From: Marifrigoribacter sp965178585
GTDB lineage: Bacteria > Bacteroidota > Bacteroidia > Flavobacteriales > Flavobacteriaceae
Direction of reading: 5' to 3'
Assembly (NCBI GenBank): GCA_965178585.1
Contig: OZ238267.1
Span: 186,001 to 250,000, forward strand
Length of the DNA: 64,000 bases
Shown here: positions 26,000 to 36,100 of the stretch, piece after piece
How positions within the stretch are numbered: the stretch's first letter is position 1
Layout of the letters: each line of letters starts with the position of its first letter
The notes under the pieces: model-generated
What the model was told of the DNA's origin: nothing
Database searches by the model: none
Seen by the model: only the letters and a program-made list of their open reading frames with translations
Translations under genes and position numbers: made by a program

Positions 26000-26746
26000 G
26001 TGAAAAGTTATATAGAGTTACTTAATGTAATTTATAAGGAACCAATTGTAGAGGAACCAGAGATTAAATCTCAAAGTTCCTCTGACATTTCTTTTCACTT
26101 TTTTGATCTTTTTGACGTTTTGGTTTGAAAACAAAGCTTAAAAAATAAATCCTTTCAATTAATTAGCTCTGACTTTGGGTATAGTAATATTTCCACCTGT
26201 GATTTTAAGAAATTTCTACTATTAATAAAACCTTGTTTTCAAAATTATTTGATAATATTTTTCAAAAAATATTATCAGTTATTATTTGAAAATAAATTGC
26301 AGTTAAATGATTATCGTCTTCAGTGCTTTGTACCTTTAAAACTACAAGAGGGGGGGTATATTTTATGTAATGTGTGTGTTATTCCTATAATTAAAAAACA
26401 TACTGTTCAAGGATTCTACTTCGCCTTAACTCCACTAAAAGAATATGCCAATGATTTCCCAACTTTTAATATTTTGAAAGAGAAAAAAAAGGACACCTTA
26501 CTTACTTATCAAATTAACTCTATGGTTGTAATAGATGATTTACTTACAAAAAAACAATCTGAAATTTTTGATTTAATACTTAGAGGCTTTTCTTCTACGG
26601 AAATTGCTAAACAGATAGATAAAAAGAAGGAAACCGTATTTAGTTATAACATACGTATTAAAGAAAAATTAATAGAATTTTTTGAAATTGATTTTGAAAA
26701 TGTGGTGGATGCAGTAAAGTATTATCAAAATTGTTTTTTAAATTAA
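26000..26746 (+). pseudogene. LuxR-type regulator interrupted by in-frame TGA
   Basis: From a GTG at 26000 the frame reads VKSYIELLNVIYKEPIVEEP and on through FDLFDVLV to a TGA at 26126-26128. It continues in frame (KQSLKNKSFQLISSDFGYSN) without a further stop to 26746. The C-terminal LuxR helix-turn-helix (LTKKQSEIFDLILRGFSSTE, then IAKQIDKKKETVF) is intact. Related Flavobacteriia regulators are about 250 residues with a PAS-like N-terminus where a Trp would suit this position, so a TGG-to-TGA change is likely. A shorter protein from an internal TTG at 26249 (165 codons) could still be made. Confidence 0.6.
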
Positions 26747-26761
26747 GATAAATATGAGGGT

Positions 26762-27280
26762 TTATTTAGAAAAGATATTTTCCAAAACAAGGGTACATAT
26801 TAGATTGTTTCTTTGTTTTCTAAAATCTCTTTTCTTTTCAAAATTAATATGTGATATTTTCCCAAAGTTGTACTGTTGTTCAAGATTAAAAATAACAGCT
26901 TGAAGCGACTTATAATCACCTTGAAGGATAAAATGATAGGAAGTGATGGTAATGTTGTCTTTTATAAAAGAATGAGGCTGAGTAAACTCATTAATAATAA
27001 AATTCTTTTTAAGAGACTGTTCATTTAAAAACTCCAGTAAATTGTTTTGTACCGAAACGTTTTTAAAATTATTCTTTTTTAATATGGAATCCACATATTT
27101 TTCACGTTGGAATAAATTAACAGTGTTTTTTGATACGTTTTTTAAAGTATTGGATTGGAGTTTTATTTTATTTAGTTCTTTTTTGGTTTCTATCGTTTTT
27201 GAAAAAGCAAGATGATAACAAGCAAAAAGAGCCAGTACAAAGCCTAAGACAAGTAATTTATTTTTATTTTTCTGAGTCAT
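26762..27280 (-). CDS. GspM/PilO-like inner-membrane protein of a type II secretion-like machine
   Basis: This 172-residue protein has one N-terminal TM helix (LLVLGFVLALFACYHLAFSK) and a coiled segment (TIETKKELNKIKLQ). A small alpha/beta periplasmic domain (about 80-172) follows, with a strand-helix pattern YHFILQGDYKSLQAVIFNLE typical of PilO/GspM ferredoxin-like folds. It overlaps the GspL-like gene by 17 bp and is the last gene of the first secretion block. In T2SS and T4P, GspM/PilO binds the GspL/PilN periplasmic domain. The call rests on topology and position more than on motifs. Confidence 0.75.
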   Translation of the reverse strand: MTQKNKNKLLVLGFVLALFACYHLAFSKTIETKKELNKIKLQSNTLKNVSKNTVNLFQREKYVDSILKKNNFKNVSVQNNLLEFLNEQSLKKNFIINEFTQPHSFIKDNITITSYHFILQGDYKSLQAVIFNLEQQYNFGKISHINFEKKRDFRKQRNNLICTLVLENIFSK

Positions 27281-28478
27281 TTGGTTTGATTAGAAGTGTA
27301 ATTTCAAAGGAAGAAACATTTTTTTTGAAAAACCCAAAACTGTCTATAGTAACACTTTTTACCCAATTTAAATTTTCCAAAGTCTCCATCCAATCTGAAA
27401 ATGCTGTTTTATCGTTACTTTCTCCTGTAATTATGATTTTATCTGCATCATATTTAATTTGTTTATCCACTCGTATTCTTTTTTGTAAAGGCTGAAAAAC
27501 CATGTCATTAAATAAAATTGAACTTGGTTTATGAGCTACGATTTGATTGATATAATAGGAGCTTTTTGAGTTACCGCTATTTAATATATTTTGAACTGTT
27601 TTCTCTTTACTTTCGATAAGTAAAGATTTTGATTGTATATCTTCTTTTTGACTGGTTAAGATTTGAAATTCTTCTTTGGTTGTTTGAAGATTTTTGTAAT
27701 AAGTATTAAATAGAAAAAAGTTTATTAGTAAAGAAAATAATAATATTCCAATACCCAGGAGAATTCCTTTTCTAAAAAAGTTGAACTCTTTTTGTTGTAA
27801 GAACAAACCGTTGTTTTTATCACTGAAATTTGAAGTTGTTGAATTTAGTAATGAGATATAATTAAACAATCCACCTAAAGCTAATAGATAGTTTGATTCA
27901 ACATTAGTTTGATCTATTTGATACTTGGCTTTCTCTTCTGACTTAATAACTCTAAAATAATCAACCTCTTCATTTAAAATAGTTAACTCAAAGCAAGAAG
28001 TTAAAACATTCGTTTCTTTTAAAAGCGGAATAATTTTAGAAAAGGAAGAAAATCCTAGCTGAAATCCTAAAATTTCTATTTTTTGAGCAGCTGCTTCTTT
28101 TAACAATTCATCTACATCATCCCTGCGACATAGAGCTATAAAACATTTAAATTTTGTTTTAACTATTTCATAATAAAAATCGATTGGGGATAAACTAGGA
28201 AAAGCCTGAGAGAGTGCTTTTTCTTTATTTTCAATAAACGGAATTTCTTTTATTAAAACCTTCTGAGTATTAATAATTAAATGGCTATGTTGATTTTTTG
28301 GAAGTTCTTTTGATAGCCCTTCAAATGAATCTGATTCTAAAAAGTTAAAATCGACAAACTCTCCTTTCTTCTTTTTTGTATTTACTGCATAGAAATGGTT
28401 TTTTCCAGATACAGAACAAACTTCAATACTGCAAAAATGAGTTCCATAGTTCCAATATGTTTTTATTTGAGAGAGCAT
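27264..28478 (-). CDS. GspL-like protein (PilM-like cytoplasmic part plus PilN-like periplasmic part)
   Basis: This 404-residue protein has a cytoplasmic actin-like part (about 1-220), a TM helix (GILLGIGILLFSLLINFFLF, about 236-255) and a coiled coil (TTKEEFQILTSQKEDIQSKS). The periplasmic domain that follows has the PilN pattern IVAHKPSSILFNDMVFQPLQ and IIITGESNDKTAFSDWMETL. A fusion of PilM- and PilN-like parts is the normal GspL layout. Its start codon overlaps the last base of the secretin frame. It should anchor the ATPase to the membrane platform. Confidence 0.8.
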   Translation of the reverse strand: MLSQIKTYWNYGTHFCSIEVCSVSGKNHFYAVNTKKKKGEFVDFNFLESDSFEGLSKELPKNQHSHLIINTQKVLIKEIPFIENKEKALSQAFPSLSPIDFYYEIVKTKFKCFIALCRRDDVDELLKEAAAQKIEILGFQLGFSSFSKIIPLLKETNVLTSCFELTILNEEVDYFRVIKSEEKAKYQIDQTNVESNYLLALGGLFNYISLLNSTTSNFSDKNNGLFLQQKEFNFFRKGILLGIGILLFSLLINFFLFNTYYKNLQTTKEEFQILTSQKEDIQSKSLLIESKEKTVQNILNSGNSKSSYYINQIVAHKPSSILFNDMVFQPLQKRIRVDKQIKYDADKIIITGESNDKTAFSDWMETLENLNWVKSVTIDSFGFFKKNVSSFEITLLIKPNDSEK

Positions 28479-30598
28479 TAATAAATGACCGTTGGTTTGA
28501 TAAGAATATTTAAATTCTTTTTAGTGTCTTCTCTTCTTCTTTGTCCAAAAATCCATTTTAAAACAGGTATTCTTGAAATAAGTGGTAGTCCAGAGCCTGT
28601 TTCATTTTTTCTAACTTCCTCGATTCCTCCTAATATAGCAACATCTTGATCTCGCATTCTAATGATAGATGAAAACTCTCTACTATTAATACCTGGAGGT
28701 GCATCCTCAGCAACTCGCTGTCCATTAAAGGCGGATTGTATTACTTGAATGTCTAAAGTTATTTCTCCATCACCCGATACTATGGGGCGTATTTCTATAG
28801 CTAGCTCTGCATCAATAGGCACATAGTTAGTAATCTCTGAACTTACAGGGTTTTGAGAACCATATAAATTTTGAGTGGTAACTGCGTAATAAGTGGTCTC
28901 ACCACTTGATAGATTGGCTTTATGTCCATTAAGGGCACTGAGTTTAGGTGTAGAGAGAACTTTAATAGTACCATTTTCTTCCATAGCTTTTATATTTAAA
29001 TAAAACTCTGGAAGAACAGATCCTAAGTTTAAGGCTCCAAACCCTGTAAAACTACCAATTACTTTATTTACCGTTTCTGCCCCCATGTTGATGTTCATAG
29101 ATGGAAAAACTTCTCCCACCGTTTGAACAGGCTCTTCTCCCAAACCAAATTTTATCCCTGTTTCAATAATGGCAGATCTGTTTACTTCCAATATCATAAC
29201 TTCTATTAATATTACAGGCACAGGCTTATCAATATAGGTAACAAAATTTTTAAATCGATCTACCTTTACTCCCGATCCACTTACAATAAAGCTATTGATT
29301 TCAGAATCAATTCTAATGTCCAACCCTTCTTTGATATCATCAGGTATTAAATCTTCTATGGATTTGTTATTTGTACTGCTGGAATTTGTTCTTGAGGTAG
29401 ATGAATTAGAACTGGTGTTATTTCTAGTATTCTGGTTTTGATTTAATCCATTTGAAAAATTAGCGGGATTGGTGTTGAAATCGTTTCTTCCTGCTCTTCG
29501 TTGTCCTGTACTTTCTGAGTCGGCAAGTAATTCTATGGATCGATGCATCATCGGTATGACCTCGGTATGTTTTAAAGAGAGTTGATTTTCGGTTCCAAAG
29601 TAGTATATGTTTCCCTCTTTTTTATAGGTGTAATTCACACTAGTACCCTTTGGATTATTACCTGTTCCTTCTTCTTGGGCTACTCTACTTTCATATATTT
29701 TATCAAGAAGTAAGTCAAATGATATGTTTTCTGCATTGATGGTTGCAATTCCAGCATTATCGAGTGGAGAAGCTGTAAAAATATCCAAATCTAAATCTTC
29801 ACCAATGGTATAAATCACCTCAGATATGGGCGTGTTTTTAAAATCTACAGTTACTACTTTACGGAGCGTATCTATGATTTCATAATAAAAGGAAGCTTTC
29901 TTTTTTCGGATAGGACGGAAATTTTGTTTAGCATCTCCTCCTTCTACTAATGGTTCAAAAGCCGAATCAAACACATAGAATCCATCGTTTGAAATAGAGA
30001 ATTCTAAATGATTAGCTACGGCCAATTTTTCTAAAGCCAATTCAAAAGGAATATCATTGATATAGATTGATAGTAACTTAGACTCAATATCTGGTGAGTA
30101 CAACAAATTCTTGCCAGAATCGTCCATGATCTTTCTAAACACCTTATCGAGTTTGTCATTCTTTAAATCTAGGCTTAGTAAATTATTACTTGGATTATAA
30201 ATAACCAGAATTTCTTTTTCTTTATTCTCTTTAATGGGTGCTATATACTTTTTTATCGATAGAATATTACCTGTAAAATCAATATCCAAGTTATACTCTT
30301 TTATTAAAAAGAGCAATATATCTACCACGGCTACTTCTGAGAAATTATTTACAATATTGATGGCATTTAATTCAGGAGATACATTGATATTTAAATTATG
30401 TGCCTTCGATATGGCTAAAAGAAAATTAGAGAGTGTTGTTTGAGAGATGTTAATACTAATGATTTCTTCTAGACCAGGGATTTCTACTTTTAATAATTCT
30501 AATTTATTCTCAATGGTATTTAATCTAACAGCATCCTGAGAAAAACTGTTAGTTATTACCATTATAAAAAACGATATGATTAGTAAGTATTTCTTCAT
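28478..30598 (-). CDS. gspD: secretin (GspD/PilQ family)
   Basis: This 706-residue outer-membrane secretin has a signal peptide (MKKYLLIISFFIMVITNSFS). STN/N0-like and N1-type repeats occupy about 40-330 (for example VDILLFLIKEYNLDIDFTGN and NTPISEVIYTIGEDLDLDIF). A Ser/Asn-rich linker spans about 375-425, and a C-terminal secretin domain about 470-706 (VPVILIEVMILEVNRSAIIE, VLSTPKLSALNGHKA, VAILGGIEEVRKNE). It ends near FGQRRREDTKKNLNILIKP. It forms the outer-membrane channel of the type II-like system encoded with it. The linker and the STN region are as in other Bacteroidota secretins. Confidence 0.92.
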   Translation of the reverse strand: MKKYLLIISFFIMVITNSFSQDAVRLNTIENKLELLKVEIPGLEEIISINISQTTLSNFLLAISKAHNLNINVSPELNAINIVNNFSEVAVVDILLFLIKEYNLDIDFTGNILSIKKYIAPIKENKEKEILVIYNPSNNLLSLDLKNDKLDKVFRKIMDDSGKNLLYSPDIESKLLSIYINDIPFELALEKLAVANHLEFSISNDGFYVFDSAFEPLVEGGDAKQNFRPIRKKKASFYYEIIDTLRKVVTVDFKNTPISEVIYTIGEDLDLDIFTASPLDNAGIATINAENISFDLLLDKIYESRVAQEEGTGNNPKGTSVNYTYKKEGNIYYFGTENQLSLKHTEVIPMMHRSIELLADSESTGQRRAGRNDFNTNPANFSNGLNQNQNTRNNTSSNSSTSRTNSSSTNNKSIEDLIPDDIKEGLDIRIDSEINSFIVSGSGVKVDRFKNFVTYIDKPVPVILIEVMILEVNRSAIIETGIKFGLGEEPVQTVGEVFPSMNINMGAETVNKVIGSFTGFGALNLGSVLPEFYLNIKAMEENGTIKVLSTPKLSALNGHKANLSSGETTYYAVTTQNLYGSQNPVSSEITNYVPIDAELAIEIRPIVSGDGEITLDIQVIQSAFNGQRVAEDAPPGINSREFSSIIRMRDQDVAILGGIEEVRKNETGSGLPLISRIPVLKWIFGQRRREDTKKNLNILIKPTVIY

Positions 30599-30601
30599 AC
30601 A

Positions 30602-32002
30602 TTAATTTGACAGGAGTGAATACACCTCATCTATGGAAGTCTCTCCTGTTTTTATCATTTCTACAGCGTTACTTTTTAAGCTGTGTAAATTTTGATCTTT
30701 TAAATATTGATCTATCTGCAAATCATTGTGTTTAATAGCTGATTCTAATTCTCTAGTAATAGGTATAACTTCATACAGTGCTTTTCTGCCCTCATATCCT
30801 GTAAAATAACAGAGGTTGCATCCAATGGCGATATAATGGCTTTGAATTTCTTTAGATTCTTTAAAGGATTTCGGAAAAAGTTCTAATGTTACTTCTGCTT
30901 GTTTTTTACAAGAATTACATAGTTTTCTAACCAATCGTTGTGCTACACTTACATTTAAGGTAGTTGCCAATAGATAGGGAGGTACTCCCATATCTATTAA
31001 TCTTGAAATAGTAGCCCAAGCAGAATTGGTATGAATGGTAGACAATACTAAATGACCCGTTAGTGCTGCCTTAATAGCCATATTTGCAGTCTTTTCATCT
31101 CTTATTTCTCCTACCATTATAATATCGGGATCTTGTCGAAGAAATGTTCTAAGTGCGGATGGAAAATCAAATCCAATATCTTCTTTTAACTGTACTTGAT
31201 TAACGCCATTAAGAGTGTATTCTATTGGGTCTTCAATGGTTAATATATTGGTTTCCTCTTTGTTTAGTAGCTTCAAAGTACCGTACAAAGTAGTGGTTTT
31301 ACCAGATCCTGTGGGTCCAGAAATAAGTACGATTCCGTTAGGCTGTTTAATTGCTTCTAAATAGAGTTTTAATTCCTTAGGGTTAAAACCTAATTTTGTT
31401 AATTCTACAGCCTGAGCATCTCGTTTTAATATCCTAAGTACTATTTTTTCTCCGCAAAGTGTGGGCATGGTGGAAACCCTAATATCAAAATCGGAACTTC
31501 CAGACTTCACGGTAATTCTTCCATCTTGTGATAATCGTTTTTGAGAGATATCCAATCCTGCTTGTATTTTTATTTGATTGATAAGTTGTGGGTATTCAAG
31601 TAGTGGGATACTATATTGTTGTTTTAGTTTTCCATCCAATCGAAAACGAACCCTACATTCTTTTTCATAAGGCTCTAAGTGAATATCACTGCTGTTAAAA
31701 TCCTTAGCGGTTTGCAGTAATTGATCTAGGAAATTGGTACTAGAAATCCCCTTTGTTCCATCAGTAGTTTTTCGGTAATTAAAGGTAAGATAAGACTGTA
31801 TATTTTCTGAGCTATCAGGTTTTAATTCTGATTCAAAATTAAGAAGGATTATGAGTTCAGAAGCCAACTGAGAAAGATTAGAATGATCGGTTTTTAAGAT
31901 TACCTTTTCTCCTATTTTTTCAATGGGAATGATTCTATAATGAAAAGCTTGATTAGAGGTAATCAGCTGTTTAAGTGCTATGGGGATTTCAAACTCTTGC
32001 AT
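30602..32002 (-). CDS. gspE: type II secretion/type IV pilus assembly ATPase
   Basis: This 466-residue GspE/PulE family ATPase has Walker A GPTGSGKTTTLYG at about 228-240, an Asp box near LTIEDPIEYTLNGVNQVQLK, Walker B DIIMVGEIRDEKTA and a His box in HTNSAWATISRLIDMG. A zinc-type tetracysteine (LCNSCK and GCNLCYF) lies near the C-terminus. It lacks the long N1E domain of proteobacterial GspE, so it is slightly short. It lies 3 bp upstream of the secretin gene and powers filament assembly by contacting the GspL/GspF platform. Confidence 0.95.
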   Translation of the reverse strand: MQEFEIPIALKQLITSNQAFHYRIIPIEKIGEKVILKTDHSNLSQLASELIILLNFESELKPDSSENIQSYLTFNYRKTTDGTKGISSTNFLDQLLQTAKDFNSSDIHLEPYEKECRVRFRLDGKLKQQYSIPLLEYPQLINQIKIQAGLDISQKRLSQDGRITVKSGSSDFDIRVSTMPTLCGEKIVLRILKRDAQAVELTKLGFNPKELKLYLEAIKQPNGIVLISGPTGSGKTTTLYGTLKLLNKEETNILTIEDPIEYTLNGVNQVQLKEDIGFDFPSALRTFLRQDPDIIMVGEIRDEKTANMAIKAALTGHLVLSTIHTNSAWATISRLIDMGVPPYLLATTLNVSVAQRLVRKLCNSCKKQAEVTLELFPKSFKESKEIQSHYIAIGCNLCYFTGYEGRKALYEVIPITRELESAIKHNDLQIDQYLKDQNLHSLKSNAVEMIKTGETSIDEVYSLLSN

Positions 32003-32003
32003 T

Positions 32004-32501
32004 TTATAAAAAGTATAGGTTATTATAAATCCCTAACCAGTGACAACTATAAAATCCTATTAAAAAAAATGACATATAACCTGCTAAGGGAATACTGTTT
32101 TGATGTTTTCTTGTATTTAAAAAAAAACTAGTTACTAAATGAACTACCAAAGAAAACAATAGAGAAAAAACAAAAAAGTTGATAAAGGATAATGTTGGAA
32201 ATGATAAAGCGAAAGCAATAAAAAAAAGTAAATCTCCAAGACCTAAAGCCTCTTTAAACAAACTCTTTTTTAAAATGAATCTGGCAAAGAGGTAATTAAT
32301 TAATAAAAGGATTCCTACCAAAGCTAGGTTGATAGGGATTGAATAATAAAACAGTTCAGATACTACAGACTTATAAAACAAAACACCTCCTGTAATTGCA
32401 AAAATAGGTAGTAAAATAATCCAGATCTGCCTCTGTTTTATATCTTGATATAAGATTAGTATCAAGCTTACTAGGAGAATTATTTTAATTAGTATTGTCA
32501 T
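32004..32501 (-). CDS. prepilin peptidase (A24 family), methylase domain absent
   Basis: This 165-residue membrane protein has six predicted TM helices. The two catalytic aspartates are at Asp20 (LYQDIKQRQI) and Asp90 (LGLGDLLFF, the GxGD motif). An IPLAGYMSFF segment follows near the end. It lacks the N-terminal cytoplasmic domain with the Cys motif that carries methyltransferase activity in PilD/GspO, so it is likely an aspartyl endopeptidase only, as in TadV/CpaA. It cleaves the pseudopilins encoded nearby. Spacing to gspE is 1 bp. Confidence 0.85.
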   Translation of the reverse strand: MTILIKIILLVSLILILYQDIKQRQIWIILLPIFAITGGVLFYKSVVSELFYYSIPINLALVGILLLINYLFARFILKKSLFKEALGLGDLLFFIAFALSFPTLSFINFFVFSLLFSLVVHLVTSFFLNTRKHQNSIPLAGYMSFFLIGFYSCHWLGIYNNLYFL

Positions 32502-32541
32502 TTTTTAAATTCTTAAATCAAAAATCATTAATCTTACATCG

Positions 32542-33012
32542 TTAATCCTTTATTGTTTCTTTTGGGTTACCATTTTCATCAATGACCCAAACATTAAAAA
32601 CTCCATCTCCATCAAAATCAACAATAGCTTCAGCTCTTGCTTTAAATGATCCATTAGAAACCTCTATGATTTCATACCTATAATTGGCTGTTCCTCCTTG
32701 GTTTACAGAAAGGGGAGCCTGAAAATCAATTTCGTTAAAATCCATAGAGTATTTAGAATTAATATATCGATACTGAGTCTGTAGGTTAGAAATATACTTA
32801 AGTTGAATTTTAGCTTCTTGTGCCTTAGTTTTTGAAATTAAAGGCATAAAAGTAGGTAATGCTAAAAGTAATAAAATACCTATAATAGCCATAACCATAA
32901 GCATTTCATTTAAAGTAAAAGCTTTTATTTTCTGGATCTTTCTCAATTTATTTCTGGGGTTGTTTAATACTCTTTTCAAGATAAAACAGGCTTTTCTGAT
33001 TTGAAAAATCAA
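32542..33012 (-). CDS. gspG: GspG-like major pseudopilin
   Basis: This 156-residue protein has a class III leader. A long basic leader of 31 residues precedes KIKA|FTLNEMLMVMAIIGILL, with cleavage after Ala31 and the conserved Glu at +5. The hydrophobic helix follows, then a soluble domain ending DFDGDGVFNVWVIDENGNP, whose acidic loop suits calcium binding as in GspG. Ala rather than Gly at -1 is uncommon but allowed. The leader is longer than usual, so an internal start is possible. It is the first gene of the minus-strand block and faces the giant gene at 33125. Confidence 0.85.
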   Translation of the reverse strand: MIFQIRKACFILKRVLNNPRNKLRKIQKIKAFTLNEMLMVMAIIGILLLLALPTFMPLISKTKAQEAKIQLKYISNLQTQYRYINSKYSMDFNEIDFQAPLSVNQGGTANYRYEIIEVSNGSFKARAEAIVDFDGDGVFNVWVIDENGNPKETIKD

Positions 33013-33024
33013 AATTAATTACAT

Positions 33025-33084
33025 CTTTTTTACCAAAACATATTAGGGTACTATGTTTTGATAGAATAGTTGGTTCTAATTTTA
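33025..33084 (+). promoter_or_regulatory. conserved promoter block, copy 1
   Basis: TTTTTTACCAAAACATATTA with AGGGT at 33045-33049 starts the block, and TAATTTTA begins at 33077, exactly 27 bp after AGGGT. In this copy CAAAACATA is mirrored by TATGTTTTG across 9 bp, a good dimer site. The block lies between the divergent GspG-like gene (start 33012) and the YD-repeat gene (33125), so it could serve both. Copies 2 and 3 are at 44134-44193 and 59002-59055. Confidence 0.75.
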
Positions 33085-33124
33085 CAATCTTATTAAAACA
33101 TTTTTAAATTTTAAATTCTATAAT

Positions 33125-36100
33125 ATGAAAATACGATTGTTAATTGTAGTACTTTTATTAAGTATAAATACTTATGGGCAAGAGCAGCAAGATGATAATT
33201 CGATTGCCAATCAGTTTAGTAAAATTGTATCTGTACCCAATTCTCCAGAGGCGGAAGCTTTTGAGAAATATGGGAATGTAGATGTAAATTTACATACAGG
33301 AACTCCTAATATTTCGGTTCCTTTATATACTATTAAAGGAAGAGAATTAGACATTCCTATATCACTGACCTATGATGCTTCAGGAATAAAAGTAGACCAA
33401 GTAGCAACAAATGTAGGATTGGGATGGAATTTAAATGCAGGGGGTAGAGTTTCATTACAAGCAAAAGGTTTATCTGATTATTACCATTCTATAGCAGGAA
33501 ACGGTTATTCTTCTGTAAGAGATCAGAGTACTAGAGATAACATTATAAAATATAGTGATAATCAATATTTAGAAGGAGCTAATAAAGATTTTACATTAAA
33601 TACAAATGATGTGGATTTTGCACTTTCAGAAGTTGAAGATTTTTATAATTTTTTAGAGGCGGTTAATTTAGTTCAAATAGATGCTGAACAGGATTATTAT
33701 AGTGTAAACATTCTTAGTTTAAATGAAACTTTGTACTTTGATATAGAATCAGATCCTTATAAGCCTAAAGCATTAAATAATAAGAACATTAAAGTTGAAT
33801 ATTGGTTGAGTGGTGGTGCTCCACCTTTTGATATTTTAGGATGGAAAATAATTGACCAAGAAGGGACTCAATATTTTTTTGGTGGAATCACTGATGGTTT
33901 AACACCCTACGCTGGATACAATACTGGGAACAATATAGAAAAGACATATCGAGTTGATTATAATGGCGATCAGGGAAATAATCCTATCACAAATTTAGTT
34001 TCACAGTATAATAATTCTTGGCTTGTAAATAAGATTATATCTAAAAACGGAAAGGATGTTTATTATTTTTCATATACAGAAAATCCAGAGTTTAATTCCT
34101 CTGAAGTCCCTTCTATTATCAGTCAAATGACCACTCATAAAAAACTTTGTTTTTTTGGAAGTGAGACAGAGTTTGAAGGAAAAAATATAATTCCTAACAA
34201 TATAAATGTAAATTCGGTAAGTTCTAAAACTACACAACAGTTTATTTCTTCAATAATTCATAATGGCAAAGAGGTATTAAAGTTTGATTTTCAGGATCGT
34301 GATGATCTTAAAAACGGTGTAAATAAAGCTGTAAGCGGTTTAAAGACCTATGAAGATTATAATCAAGATCAAACAGTTATAGATAAAGTAAATTTAAATT
34401 ATAATTATTTTGGAACAAGTTTGCCGCAATATCCTAATGACTTTTACAATATAAGATTAAAACTTGATAAGGTAATATTTGACCAAGGAACTGAAGGTGA
34501 GAATAATTATGCTTTCACTTATAAAAGCCCTCATTTAATTCCAAATAGAACTTCATTTCAAAGAGATACTTTAGGTTATTATAATGGTAAGGCAAATCCA
34601 ACTCCTTTTGCGACCTATAATGATATTGGTCAAGGGAATTTACCATATGTATTACCTGGAGGAGATCGTAGTTCTAGTGAACATTATACTAAGATAGGAG
34701 TTATAGAGAAGATTTATTATCCAACAGGAGGTTATTCGGAATTTGAATTTGAAAATCATTCAGATGGAGTAGATATATTTCCCGGTCTTAGAATCCAAAG
34801 CATTTTGAATTATTCAAATACTGTAAATTTAGCTTCCAAAAAGATATATGAATATGGAAACGTTTATAAACCCCTTGAAGGCAAATTTGATTTCGTTATA
34901 GATACTCAACCTACAATTCCTCCACCACCTTCAAATAATGATAATAATGCTTGTGATGAGCCATCAATTCTTTATAGGTATGCTTTTCCGCCTAATATTT
35001 CATCAGGAAATTATGTGTCCTATTATCAAGTAACAGAAAAATTACTAGATGAAAATAACCAGCCTAATGGATATACGCTTTATGATTTTAACAACAGTAA
35101 AAAGGGCTGGCAGCCTGCCTTAGGAGCCCCCCCATTTGAACAATATTATTATTCTAGTTTTAAACACGGAAAGTTAGCATCCAAAGAGGTTTATAATAAA
35201 GATGGTAATATAGTAGCAAAATCTACCATTGAATATACAGAAGATGAGGATGGTGATACAGAAGCTTTTAAAACTTCCAAAGCCATGATGTTTAATATGG
35301 ATCAGATGGCTATTCAGAAATTTATTAAGTTAGAAAAGCAAAATAATAGTGTTTGGGTTACAAAAGAAGATATAATTTATACTGGAAATGGAGGATATAC
35401 TTATCCATCATATTGTAACATCCCTTCACCAGACCCTGATGTAAGATGTATCCCGTTATTAGAAAAAGCTCCATTACAAAAATTGCCTATTTACATCAAT
35501 GGATATGCCGGAGGTGTCACAAAAGAAACAAAAACAGAATATTTTAACGGAGGGAATGTATCAATAGTAACTGATAATCAGTATAGTGTTGATGGAACGA
35601 TGAAATTAATAAATACTATAAACTCCATAGGTAATTCTAAAAAAATTAAGAAGACATATACTTATCCTCAAGATATTAGTAATCCTTCAAGTGCACAATT
35701 AGAATTAATTGAACAAAATAAAACTTCAATACCCTTGATTACTGAAACCAGAATGATAGATGACTCTAACAATTCAGAAGAGATTTTATCTACACAAGAA
35801 GTTGAATATGAACTATGGAATAATGATGAGTTTGTTCTGCCAAAATATGTAAAAACTGCTAAAGGAGATATAACTACAAATAATCCATTAGAAACACGAA
35901 TTATTTATCAACAATACGATCAACTTGGAAATCCTGTAGACATATTACTATCCAATGGTGCTCACACAAGTTATATATGGACTTTTGGAGGGAAACATGT
36001 GGCGGCAAAACTGGAAAACACCTTATATAGTTCCATTAGTAATAGTGATAAGACAGCTATAAATAATGCAACAAATGAATCGAATCTAAATATTGCATTA

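Noticed and set aside
13629..26746. stop-codon recoding as explanation for broken genes
   Set aside because: TAG, TAA and TGA are all involved and other cases are frameshifts, so no single recoding event accounts for them.
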